Assembly: GCA_030686995.1 (NCBI GenBank)
Contig: CM060694.1
Span: 95,651,844 to 95,715,843, forward strand
Direction: 5' to 3'
Length of the DNA: 64,000 nucleotides
Source of the DNA: Artemisia argyi
Taxonomy: Eukaryota > Streptophyta > Magnoliopsida > Asterales > Asteraceae
Part shown: positions 13,217-22,317 of the stretch, one piece after another
Layout: the number at the start of each line of letters is the position of its first letter
How positions within the stretch are numbered: the stretch's first letter is position 1
Notes under the pieces: model-generated
What the model saw: only the letters and a program-made list of their open reading frames with translations
Told to the model about the DNA's origin: nothing
Databases searched by the model: none
Translations under genes and position numbers: made by a program

Positions 13217-13971
13217 AACAACAACCACCACAATTCAACCAGTTGTGTTTAGGGTTTTGAACATATCTTGTCTTAAAATAGTATGCAACCAAAGACAATT
13301 CATCAAAATAGTATGCAACAGAAAAAACACAGCTGGAACTGATTCAGCCCAGTCCGTTTCACACTTTCGTTTTTCTGTTCTGACAAAATTTTGCACCCCT
13401 AGTTGTAGCAATGTAAAAGAGATCTGAGTCATAACAAATTGGAAATATATCAAAATAACGTTTCATATTATCAGCTACACATGGAAGATCTATGCGAACA
13501 AAACCTTGAACATGGGCTCGATGTATGGCTTTTGGAGACAAATAAACAAAGAGAACAAGCAAGCGAAGCAGCGATACATTGACATCTTGTTCAACTTACA
13601 GTTTAAGAACTTGGTGAGTTATTTCTATATGCTTCATGCATACATCTCTGTATGGTAACCCATTTTTAAACATTGTTTATTGTTTTCAACAGGCGAAAAC
13701 CATAGAAATCCCTGATATCGCGACTATTAAATTTCAAGAACAGTCGGTAAAAACCAAACCAACACATGCAAAACCTCAAGAGCCAGTACAAACAATGGCA
13801 CCAAATGAAACCCTCCTACCACATATGGCAGTGACCAAGCCTTTACCGTTACCAAGATACATACAAGATGGCTCACGTTTAATCACCAGTACAGGAAAAC
13901 CGTTGCTAGTTATTGTTTCTGCTTTGATCATTGTCTATGCATCCAAGAGTTTGTATAGTTATCTCAAATAG
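5628..13971 (+). CDS. SUS6: Sucrose synthase, SUS5/SUS6-type, 14 exons
   Basis: Catalyses sucrose + UDP to UDP-glucose + fructose; the SUS5/6 clade is known from phloem, where it can feed callose synthesis. Exons: 5628-5704, 9052-9187, 9563-9717, 9830-10022, 10375-10493, 10582-10798, 10938-11033, 11119-11292, 11440-11556, 11658-11824, 11916-12140, 12431-12997, 13475-13613, 13693-13971; all phases join, giving 886 residues. The N-terminal regulatory part begins [15 protein letters not shown]. The GT-B core has LGLPDTGGQ (about 292-299), GNYTDGN, the HALEK segment and the E-X7-E pair E671/E679 in EAFGLTVIE. The C-terminus extends past the core by a variable tail and one hydrophobic segment (about 865-881), suggesting a membrane anchor. 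Intron 8 has a GC donor (GCAAGT at 11293). Intron 1 contains a hAT transposon. The core looks intact. The symbol denotes the clade; SUS5 or SUS7 naming is possible. Confidence 0.93.
5928..5935. repeat. hAT target-site duplication, left copy
   Basis: CCTCAGAG occurs immediately before the left terminus at 5936 and again at 8933-8940 after the right terminus. Eight bases is the duplication size of the hAT superfamily. Confidence 0.92.
5940..6170. repeat. Left subterminal repeats of the hAT element
   Basis: About a dozen close copies of CCGGTTCC, CCGGATCC or GGAACCGG in both orientations are packed into roughly 230 bp inside the left terminus. In hAT elements such subterminal motifs are usually transposase binding sites; that role is inferred here. 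Confidence 0.75.
6322..8490 (-). CDS. hAT-family transposase with BED zinc finger
   Basis: An uninterrupted 722-residue frame filling most of the hAT element. Residues about 45-85 form a BED-type zinc finger (WSHFDLV..., CKAC, then a His/Cys-rich end HTNHHC). The middle is the RNase-H-like catalytic region, including a [10 protein letters not shown] segment and [10 protein letters not shown]. The C-terminus has the hAT dimerisation domain, with [31 protein letters not shown] and the RRTKLTP segment, followed by an acidic tail. Length and domain order match plant RICESLEEPER/Ac-like transposases. The start at 8490 is the first methionine of the frame and precedes a Ser/Gln/Asn-rich leader. The protein would bind the element's ends and catalyse cut-and-paste transposition in the nucleus. 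Confidence 0.93.
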   Translation of the reverse strand: MSRRNQASQSQPTSSNNPASHAQSSTNQPLEVGIEPTTRNQEIWSHFDLVRFSDNSKKARCKACNTYMSSSGNSTLKKHTNHHCKATRGVGSSDQSVMGRDGSIFVYDERALRQDLAHFVIQEGLPFNHFDNPRLTRLIQKRLQPRYTHVSRQTLKRDCIKSWAKVKKELILGFDALKTNVNLTTDVWSAGHGLPGSYLCVTAHWIDPTTWQMMKRTIGFEIFPNPHTGQNLSIMLRYVMKMFNLEEKVFSISFDNASNNTNAVGLLKLRYRPIVEGIFYHSRCVAHIINLVVQSGLATQQMFNLRESFRKMLQDIFQFHSNRYLDYIKLCHETNSIFLSPNWDVPTRWNSTYDMFVSALRQKNTLQHFHDELCARQKRGENMVPFSVENWSLIQKITDLLKVFKTATTMLSGVYYPTSHSVLNQLYVMCRKLGAYEYDGPLFANMVVPMKEKLKKYFQEIPPVITCAAAINPCYNVSGVEYLISKIGEDLDLNQIDPFYVTNAQESFKNNFKRLYDVYFEKYGATNVGTSSVPSMWTSSSNVDPDLDLFSSLRQESGKRARSDNFMSNEYGRYAGTDWLNTITHEEFKKFDVLNWWKQRESQFPVLAAMARDLLSVQASTVASESAFSTSGRVLSVRRTKLTPLSLEMCICLKDYLDGNERIQDVSILEEPMDYEKQLQEVEVEEGYVINLTEEEIAYDEATSAARAAVQVEIQDEDETEE
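8710..8925. repeat. Right subterminal repeats of the hAT element
   Basis: A second cluster of GGAACCGG, CCGGTTCC and CCGGATC motifs mirrors the left end and stops at the right inverted terminus. The region also supplies the probable promoter and 5' leader of the minus-strand transposase. Confidence 0.75.
11328..11379 (+). repeat. (TG)n followed by a run of about 24 G in sucrose synthase intron 8
   Basis: A TG dinucleotide array passes directly into an uninterrupted guanine run, 35 bases after the exon 8 end, inside the intron that also uses a GC donor. Exact length may be affected by sequencing slippage. Confidence 0.85.
13185..13215 (+). repeat. A-run in sucrose synthase intron 12
   Basis: About 31 consecutive A bases preceded by (AAAT)n and followed by an AAC/ACC-rich stretch, inside the intron between exons 12 and 13. 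Confidence 0.8.
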
Positions 13972-14260
13972 AAAATTGTGGTTGGCTGATGTTAATGTAA
14001 ACGTGATAATTAATTGTTCATAAATAAATGAGATTACTTAACGTATTACTTGTTATACCACCTACGTATCAATCAAAAAATAAGGAACAAAAAACCATGA
14101 GAATGATTTTGGACCAAGTGGCAAATGACAAACTTTCTATAAAGTTCAAATGTATCCAAATATGTGGGAATATATGCATTTGCAAACGAGGTATGTATGT
14201 ACAATTAATGGAGAAAATCTACTTTGTACAGAGAGTTATTCACCATGCACCCGTATATAT
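13972..14260. other. Short convergent intergenic region
   Basis: Only 289 bases separate the stop codon of the sucrose synthase gene (plus strand) from that of the RING-H2 gene (minus strand), so the two 3' untranslated regions probably meet or overlap here. No other gene is seen. Confidence 0.7.
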
Positions 14261-16627
14261 TTACGAAGATTCTGATAGTTTAGCGGACACCTTGCAAACG
14301 GGACACCAATTCTTCAACCTCAACCACTGGTCGATGCACTCAGCATGGTAACCATGATCACATCCCACCCTTCCTATTTCATCTCCTGCTATGAACTCTT
14401 CCTGCAAAGACATGCCACATTAGCTGATATCACCTTTGCATCCAGTGGCAGAGCTAGAAAAATTTCTGTGGGAGGGCCGAAACAATTTTCTTTCGTGAAA
14501 TACATTAAATGGGAGGGCCGAAATAAATTTTTTCCCGGAAATACACATGAAATCGCAAATAAATACACTAACGGACTTAGACCTAGGGGGGCCGGGACCC
14601 TCCCCGGTCCTCACATAGCTCCTCCCCTGTTTGCATCTCATACAAACTTTAGTTTCCTAAATAATCAGTTTTTGTTTTTGGACTGATATAAAAATGATTA
14701 TTTTGATGCCTAATATAATCATACTCAGAATCACTTCATCATTCAAATATCTATCGTAACAGTGACAATACTCAAACTGAAGATAGTTTGAAAAATCACC
14801 TGACAAATACTGCATTTTGTGTTATCCATACACCAGTCATCTCTCATTCTTGGGTCCTTTATATGCAATGGTTTGTATACGCTCATTCTAACACATTTTG
14901 ATAATTCCTCTTCAGATAGTGCTGTGCTCACTATACCAATTTCATCCTCTAGTGCTAAAAGTTCCTGTAAAGCAAAATGATATAATAATCATATTTAGTG
15001 TACACTTTGTGTTTTAATGCTTTTTCTAAGACCATGTTTATATTGCTTCATGTGAGAATCTTTTTAACTTGAATAAAAAATAATTATTATCTGATTTTAC
15101 ATTAAGATAACTCAACCGACACCAAAGTTAAAATACAAACTACAAATTATCGGAAGAGGAAGTAAATGATTGCATAAGAAACAAAAATGGCAGCAAACCT
15201 CATAGGTCATGTTATCAATATCGAGTCTCATGTCCCTATGCCGATCATATAAGTTGAGGCCACCAAGAAATGAATTTCCCTCTAGCAACATAATTTGCTG
15301 CAAATAGAAAAAAATATAGGTTAAGAATTATAGTGGCAACTTTCAATAACCTTATAAGTTAATGGTCGATGTGCGTCATATATTTTATAACGATTAAGTG
15401 GGTAAACTCAGAAAGCTTTAGCTAAATTGAAAAGAGATCGAACGAACGGCACCCAAAGTGTAGTCAAAATGTATTAAACGTCATATGTTTTTTTATTATA
15501 ATAAATTAGATCATTTCAATCAATAAGTTTTGTAATGACATTTAATAAATCAAACTATAAACTAGATAAAGAGAAAACACGAAGTGTTTGTAAATCAACC
15601 TAACCCAACCCAAGTACTTAAATTTACCCGTTTTGACTATTGATCCGAGCCTGTTTTACTGGTTACCGAACCAGCCCACTCTACTCATTTCCCTCCTTCT
15701 ATCAATAATAATGGCCAACTTGGACACAAATTTTTTTGAAGGAAATGACCAATTACCTCAAAGGTTAGCCCCTCGTCTTGATCAATCCTCTCAAGTGCCA
15801 GTAGTACCTGCAAAGCAATGAACAGAAAAAAGAAGAAAAAAAAAACACAACATAAATTAGAGTTCAATTTGAAGAAAAGAAAAGGTACATGTCAATATAA
15901 ATAAGTAAATTACATTTGCAATTGCATCCACATTATCAGGAGTAACACGAGTAGACTGAACAGGAGATGGATTATTTCCATGTACATTGACAGGCCTTCG
16001 GGTCCTTACTGATGAAGAATCGGCATTTTGGGTCAACATTCTTGACTGCCTTGGACCGGAACTAGAACTCCTGGTATCTGATGATGGCCCACTGATCTTC
16101 TTCCCTCTAGCAGGCGATCTTGTTTCTCCTCCAGTTGACCTCTTTTTCACTGCAATTGCCCTCCTTCCACTGTCGAGCGAGCCGATTTGACCATCTTGGT
16201 TTGCAAGACCAGGCCTTTGACCAGAAACCCTCCTAACTTTTGTGTTCCCTGTCTTTAATACACTTTTCTTGGACTCATCATTTCTGGACTTTGACTTAAG
16301 TTTACGTTCGGACTCGCCTGAAACACTGCTTGAACTAGTGGAATTTGTCTCAATTTGAGAAGAAAGCTTCTTTCGGGATTCTTGGGTAGGCTTTTTAACA
16401 TTGGTCACTGCTTCCTTGGCGGATGAAGAACGAGAGGAAGGTCTAACAGATTTAGGGCTTTCTGAGGAACTAATTCGCGTATGATGAAGTCTGCCACTAC
16501 ATCCAATTCTAGTGCACAGCTGAGGAGCTTCATCTCTAGAGCCAGAAATATCTCGAGTAGCAAGACTTGGTCCCTTTCTAAGGGTGGAAATCCAGCCACC
16601 ATCTCGTTTACTCGAAAATAAATCCAT
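14261..16627 (-). CDS. RING-H2 E3 ubiquitin ligase, MBR/RHG1A-like, 5 exons
   Basis: Likely transfers ubiquitin from an E2 enzyme to a substrate. Exons in reading order: 16627-15914, 15807-15757, 15297-15199, 14964-14800, 14401-14261, giving 389 residues. Residues 1-238 are Ser/Arg/Lys-rich and low complexity. Then come HRDMRLDIDNMTYEELLALE, a signature of the MBR1/MBR2/RHG1A group, and a C-terminal RING-H2 finger with ligands C339, C342, C357, H359, H362, C365, C376 and C379 and the conserved W372 in place. A splice junction lies directly after the first two cysteines. The protein is shorter than the typical family member (about 600 residues or more), mainly in the N-terminal part. A hAT-like MITE sits in the last intron. 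A 5' untranslated intron is likely. The substrate is unknown. Confidence 0.88.
14443..14629. mobile_element. hAT-like MITE (187 bp) in the last intron of the RING-H2 gene
   Basis: The element starts CAGTGGCAGAGCTA and ends with the near complement TAGCTCCTCCCCTG. It is flanked by the perfect 8-bp duplication TTTGCATC (14435-14442 and 14630-14637). It has no coding capacity. Size, short inverted ends and duplication length indicate a non-autonomous hAT element. Confidence 0.85.
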
Positions 16628-16652
16628 GGAAATGTTCTCTAATGTCTCTTAT

Positions 16653-18130
16653 CTGTCACCAAAAATCTCATGGTTAAGCAGACAGTTTTGACATCACACA
16701 AAATGTACTGTACAAAGAGTGTCTGGATGTGCGCATAATAAGTGACTGTGACACTGAATCATCAAATAACATAATCAGCTTTAGTAAAAATGGGTTGTAG
16801 AAAGAAGTGTTTGGATGTCAATGTCATCATGTTGCTTAGGGTGGTACTAATCATCTAGAGTTCTGTACGCACAAAAACTAAGTATCACAACTTCAAGTCA
16901 CAACAATCAGTTTTAAAACACATATACTCTTTTCTACCCTGATCTCAAATTTCAAATCTTTACATACTAAAGTGGAAGGTACCATTCTTGGTAATAGCTT
17001 TTATTAAGATGAGTCCAAAAATATAAGCAGCATCGTACAAATCTAAAAACGCAGTGGCAGAGGTTTAAGTTCAAACGTGTTGATGAAGCTGGCATTAAAG
17101 TACTGCCCTACTTTCAATTTGTTACCAATCATAGCAATATCAGTAAAAGTACGTTGGTAACATGTTGCTATGATTTGCAAAAGAAAATTATAAAAACTAA
17201 AAGTAGGTTTCGATAAACAATACGATGATATTAACGTAGTAATCATCACATAAATGTGAAAGTAACAAGCATAATCAGGACAACATTATTCCTTAATTAT
17301 TTATTTTAAAAAATTTATTAAAATTTCCCACATAACAGTATTAGATAAATATATGATGGCAACATAAGTCCTATAATTTCCATCCCTTCAGAAAATAAAT
17401 AGATAAACTGAAATTAACACTACAAAATTCATCCCCTCTTTGCACTACTTGGGAGATCATGTTTCGGATCACTTGTATAAATATTTGAGACTGAAATAAA
17501 GAGATTTAAGTTGCCTAAAAAGTGCTAACCATCGTGGCAATTCTCTACATGACATGAACCCGACACGAAGTTAATCAGGCTTGGGTTGAGGATAAACAAG
17601 TTCGGGTCAAAAATAGGTCAACCTACCTGAAAACGGCTTGATCGCCACCCTTAATCACTAGAGTCTCAGAAACGTTTTTTTTTTTTTTTTTTTTTTTTTT
17701 TTTGGTAATTCCTATCTGGTTAAAATATAAGCAGTTTCATCGAAACATTCAAAAGTCAAGAATAAGCATAACAGCACTCAAAAAAGCAATTCAAAACACC
17801 CTCTAAACAGCTCGTTGATAAAAACTACTTATGTGCTTATTACTATTACGATTCCATATCCCATACATAATCAACTTTAATCACATGTTTACGATTGCTT
17901 ATCTAATAGTAATATGTAAGCTAAAAATCAATAAGCACTCCCAAACAAACCTCAAAACTGGTTACACCATAACAAAATAAGCAAAGTTTAATAAGCAAAT
18001 AATCCCAAACGCCCTCCTTAAAAATTATCAATCATCAAAAACAATAATAAGAACAAAAACGTTACGTTATTTGAAACAAAACATACGATGATTAGATTAT
18101 TAAAAATATTTGAGTAATTGAGCTGCTTAC
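16653..18130 (-). other. Probable 5' UTR intron of the RING-H2 gene
   Basis: On the minus strand a good donor (CACG then GTAAGC, at 18130) and an acceptor (TGACAG, ending at 16653) bracket about 1.5 kb of AT-rich, non-coding sequence just upstream of the start codon. A T-run lies at about 17677-17703. The leader exon would begin near 18131-18186. Inferred from splice consensus only. Confidence 0.55.
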
Positions 18131-18186
18131 CGTGTTATTGTTATTGAAGCTAAAAGGAAGAAAGAAAAAGAAAGTGGATGATGATG

Positions 18187-18779
18187 ATACGTGTATGTGA
18201 TGGAAAGCGTAATTTATGTATTTATATTTATTTTTATGAATGTGAATATGATGACTCTTGTGTAATTTGTTTTTGTTTGGTTCGTTCAATATATGTTGCC
18301 TTTCTAAAAAAAATTGTTATTGTTATCTCTAAAACAATTCATGTGATAATACTTAATTTCAAATTATTGAGATTAAAATAATTCATTTCTCTTTTAATAC
18401 TCTCGTCATCTCAAATTAATTCTCACTTTTTATTTTCGGTTGTCACAAATTAGGTGCTAAAAATGAATATGAGATTTTTATACCATATTACATCTACTTA
18501 AATTTAGTTACAATTTACAAAAGAAGCTTTCTTAGTTAAAAGCAAAACTATCATTTTACAAAAGAAAATAAAGAGAAAGCAACAATAATTTTAATTTTTT
18601 CATAGAGTAATAATATATCCTCGTAAAACACATTTTTACTTGTCTTGCTAACTACTCTTTCCGTTATAATATTATTGTGCACGTTTCCTTTTTAGGTCTC
18701 AAAAAGATTCTTCATTACTATAAATAAAAGTTAAAATTATTTAAGTTTTACCGTATTACCTTTAATCGAAATTATTATT
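18187..18779. other. Non-coding stretch upstream of the RING-H2 gene
   Basis: AT-rich sequence with no supportable gene or repeat; presumably the promoter of the RING-H2 gene, now bounded upstream by the LINE insertion. Confidence 0.5.
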
Positions 18780-18951
18780 TACAAAACTATATACAATAAC
18801 AACAACAACATACCCAATCCCGCCGGGGCGGGGTATGGGGGAGGTGGGATGTAGACAGATCCTACCCCTACCTTTGGATACACCTGAAGGTAAAGAGACT
18901 GCTTTCAGGAAGACCTCCGGCTGGTGTGTGCATAAGGAGCCCAAAGGGACG

Positions 18952-18954
<3 letters not shown>

Positions 18955-19029
<75 letters not shown>

Positions 19030-19074
19030 ATACATACATATACAAACATATATACACATACACATACACCTACC

Positions 19075-19128
<54 letters not shown>
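18955..19128. repeat. Compound microsatellite (TA)n ... (CA)n
   Basis: An uninterrupted TA array to about 19024, a short ACATACACATAC spacer, then a CA array and a final short TA array. It lies inside the LINE 3' region. Confidence 0.9.
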
Positions 19129-19129
19129 A

Positions 19130-19420
19130 CCAATGGGCTTGTGGTCCACTGGGCATGTCTTATTCAGTTAAGCGTGCCTAGTGGAGAGTAGTACCGGTTT
19201 GGGTGACCAAACCGGGAAGTCCTCCCTTGTGGACCACTGCCCTGTCGGTACGATTTCAAAGTCCTTCAATGAAGGTTTCAACCCACTAGGGTTCGAATCT
19301 GGAGAAGGCAGGGTTTACTTCAATTTAAGTGTCGTGCCTTCGGGCGGCTTAAGTTAAAGGTTTTCCCCCATCGGGTTTCAAATTGGACATGGATTTCCCT
19401 TGAAAGAAAGTAACCGTTCA
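19130..19420. other. Unclassified segment between two microsatellites, B-box-like motif
   Basis: About 290 bases of normal-complexity sequence between two TA/CA arrays. It contains GGGTTCGAATCTGG (about 19290-19303), resembling a pol III B box, and ends in an A-run before the next TA array. It could be a nested SINE or simply LINE 3' UTR; no clear A box at the usual distance was found. Confidence 0.3.
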
Positions 19421-19429
19421 AAAAAAACA

Positions 19430-19620
<191 letters not shown>

Positions 19621-20062
19621 CGCAAAAGCGAGGCAACAAGCACAAACAAGAAAGCAAACAAAGCAAAAGACAGACCACACAGCCCAAAAACCACACCAAA
19701 AGAGGGACTGGAAAAGAAAGAGAAAAAAGCGAGCAAACAAGCCAACAAAGCAGACATGCAAGTAACAGAAGAAGCGCTAAAAAGACACATGTACAAGGGC
19801 AAGGCCAAAAAAGCAGCAAAGACCAAAGAAAGCACCGCAAAGGGCCTAAAGTAAAGGCAATGCAAACATGGCAAGTAAAGGGAAAAGCAAGGGGCCTAAA
19901 GCCAAAAGACAAAGCAGAAGCAGAACCAAAGACAAGCAGTAGGCACAAAAAATAACCTAGCGCCTAAAGGGGGAACAAGAAAAGTGACCCTAAAAACATA
20001 AAGCAAAGGGCAAGGCAAGAAAGAGGCACCAAAAAGCCTAAAACTCCACGGCAAACCCAAGC

Positions 20063-21161
20063 CTAACCACACATACTAATCCTATTTCTCCACGCCTTCC
20101 TATCTGAGATCATGTCCTCGGACAAGTGAAGCTCCTCCAAGTCGAGCTTAAGTCTATCCTCCCATCTAAGTTTAGGTCTACCCCTCCTTCTCCGCCCGTC
20201 GACTATAAGCGTTTCTACTCTCCTTACTGGCGCAGTTTGTGGTCTTCTCCTGACATGACCGAACCACCTCAACCTTCCTTCTCTCATCTTCGAAATAATA
20301 GATTCTACTTCCAGTACAGATCTAAACACCCCGTTCGGAATCATGTCAGACATAGTTTTACCACAGGTCCACCTCATCATTCTCAGTTCCGCTACTTCCA
20401 CCCTGTTTGCTTGAGCTTTTGTGATAGGCCAGCACTCTGACCCGTACAACATAGCAGGTCTAATAGCCACCCTATAAAATTTCCCCTTTAACTTAAAGGG
20501 TACTTTCCTGTCACATAGAACTCCTGACGCCGCTCTCCATTTCGCCCAGCCTCTTCCAATACGGTGGGTTACGTCGTCGTCTATCCTCCCTGAGTTGTGG
20601 ATCACCGAACCCAAATATCTAAAAGACTCCTTAGGTGAGAAGATCTGGTCTCCGATACAAACTTCCGTTTCTTCGTTGTGCCCGATCTCGCTCCTACCAA
20701 AAATACATCTCAGATATTCCGTCTTCTCCCTGCTTACTCGAAGGCCATTGGCTTCAAGGGCCTCCCTCCAATGCTCAAGCCTGTTGTTTAACCCGTCCGC
20801 AGACTCTGCCACCAGCACAATATCGTCAGCAAATATCATACTCCAAGGGATGCCCTCTTGGATCCCTCGTGATAGCTCATCAAGAATCAAGGTAAATAGA
20901 TAAGGGCTAATGGCTGATCCCTGGTGTAGTCCTACTCTCATGGGGAAAAACTCTGAGGTTCCCATTGTGGACCGTACACGTGTCTTCACCCCCTCGTACA
21001 TGTCCTTAATGACTCTTAAGTATCTCCTAGGGGTTCCCTTTTCTATCAGAGTTCTCCAAATCAACTCACGTGGGACACTATCGTAGGCCTTTTCTAGGTC
21101 GAGGAAGGCCATATGCAAGTCTTTTTGCCTTTCTCGATACTTCTCCACGATACTTTCTCGA
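20063..21161 (-). pseudogene. RTE LINE reverse transcriptase, 5'-truncated
   Basis: About 366 residues of the C-terminal part of a non-LTR retrotransposon polymerase. Visible motifs: AFLDLEKAYDSVPRELIW (finger/palm), GLHQGSAISPYLF, the catalytic FADDIVLVAES, then FRYLGSVI, RMMRWTCGKT, RLRWFGHVRRR and the RGRPKLRWEDRL tail typical of plant RTE elements. The endonuclease domain and the first part of the reverse transcriptase are missing because of 5' truncation, so the copy cannot mobilise itself. The remaining frame is open to its stop at 20063, which suggests a fairly young insertion. Confidence 0.9.
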
Positions 21162-21174
21162 TACAAAACTATAT

Positions 21175-21743
21175 GAAAGCATTAATTGATTGTCAAATGA
21201 TAAAATTACCATTTTGTTGCTTTTGCAGAATTTTAAAACGTAATAAATGCATATTTTTTAAACTATGTGCTTTTTTTTTTTGGTAAACAAGAAATTTAAG
21301 AAAGATGGAGCATATGATTATCATACTTGTAAAGTTTAGAGATTATGAGAAAGATAAAGAATGGAATCCATGTGTCATTTCATTTCTTAGATTATGAGGA
21401 TAAATTAAGAGGAAGTAGAAATATATATTATTTTCATTTTTGAAATTGTGTGTTTTTTTTTATTAAAGGAAAAAAAAAAGAATTACTTTTTAAGTTTAAT
21501 TAATATTTTTCCACATTTTATGTTTTGGATGTTTTAATTTAATTGTCAACTACTAAAATAGATAAATAAGTTTGATCGAGTTTACTATATTATTTTTGCT
21601 TGAAATTATTATTACAAACTTTAAATAATACTCCTTTCGTCTCAAAAATCACATAGTTTAATAAAAGTGGGGTTACTTTAATTTTTAATCACTCAAATAA
21701 AATATTCTCTACTAAATTCTCTAGTTAACAAAAAAAACACAAA
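21175..21743. other. AT-rich spacer
   Basis: Between the LINE and the next hAT element; short T and A runs, no gene or repeat that I can support. Confidence 0.5.
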
Positions 21744-21751
21744 GTTTTAGG

Positions 21752-22309
21752 TAGGGGTGTTCATCGGTTCGGTTATTGGGTTGTTCGGTTTATTTGATTC
21801 GGTTAGTTCGGTTAATTTTTTTCTGGGTCAAACCAAACCGAACCGAATTCAAATTTGATTCAACCGAACCGAATAACCGAAAACCGAACCCCTATAACCG
21901 AAAACCGAACCAAATAACCCGAATTACATATTTTTAATTATTTTGTCATTTAATTATATATTTTTTTAGCACACAATTTTTTTCAAGCTTAAATAATGAT
22001 ATATTTATATAAAAAAAAGTTTTAGTATTTTTTTGTCATATAAATACATATAAAATTGTTATATTTATACCAATTAAAAAAGAGTTTTAGTAATTTTTTC
22101 ATATAAATACTTAGAAAAAATATATATTTATAAGAATTTGGTTTTCGGTTTTCATTGCCAAAACCATATCCAAACCGATAACCGAATATTTAGTTCGGTT
22201 CGATTATGACCAATTCGGTTTGGTTACGAATTCGGTTCAGCTTTTTTTGGTTTGGTTTGGTTTTGGTTTTCGATTACTGTGGATATTACCCGATCCGTGA
22301 ACACCGCTA
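21752..22309. mobile_element. Non-autonomous hAT element, 558 bp
   Basis: The ends are TAGGGGTGTTCA and TGAACACCGCTA (one mismatch when inverted), flanked by the perfect 8-bp duplication GTTTTAGG (21744-21751 and 22310-22317). Subterminal regions are arrays of TTCGGTT / AACCGAA in both orientations around an AT-rich core. There is no coding capacity. The TAG-GGTG terminus resembles that of the autonomous element at 5936, but the subterminal motif differs, so it is a related but distinct family. Confidence 0.9.
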
Positions 22310-22317
22310 GTTTTAGG

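Noticed and set aside
14028..14351. Plus-strand 107-codon frame
   Set aside because: Overlaps the last exon of the RING-H2 gene on the other strand, whose metal ligands are clear.
20126..20903. Plus-strand frames of 86-104 codons
   Set aside because: Antisense to the LINE reverse transcriptase, which has the catalytic FADD motif on the minus strand.
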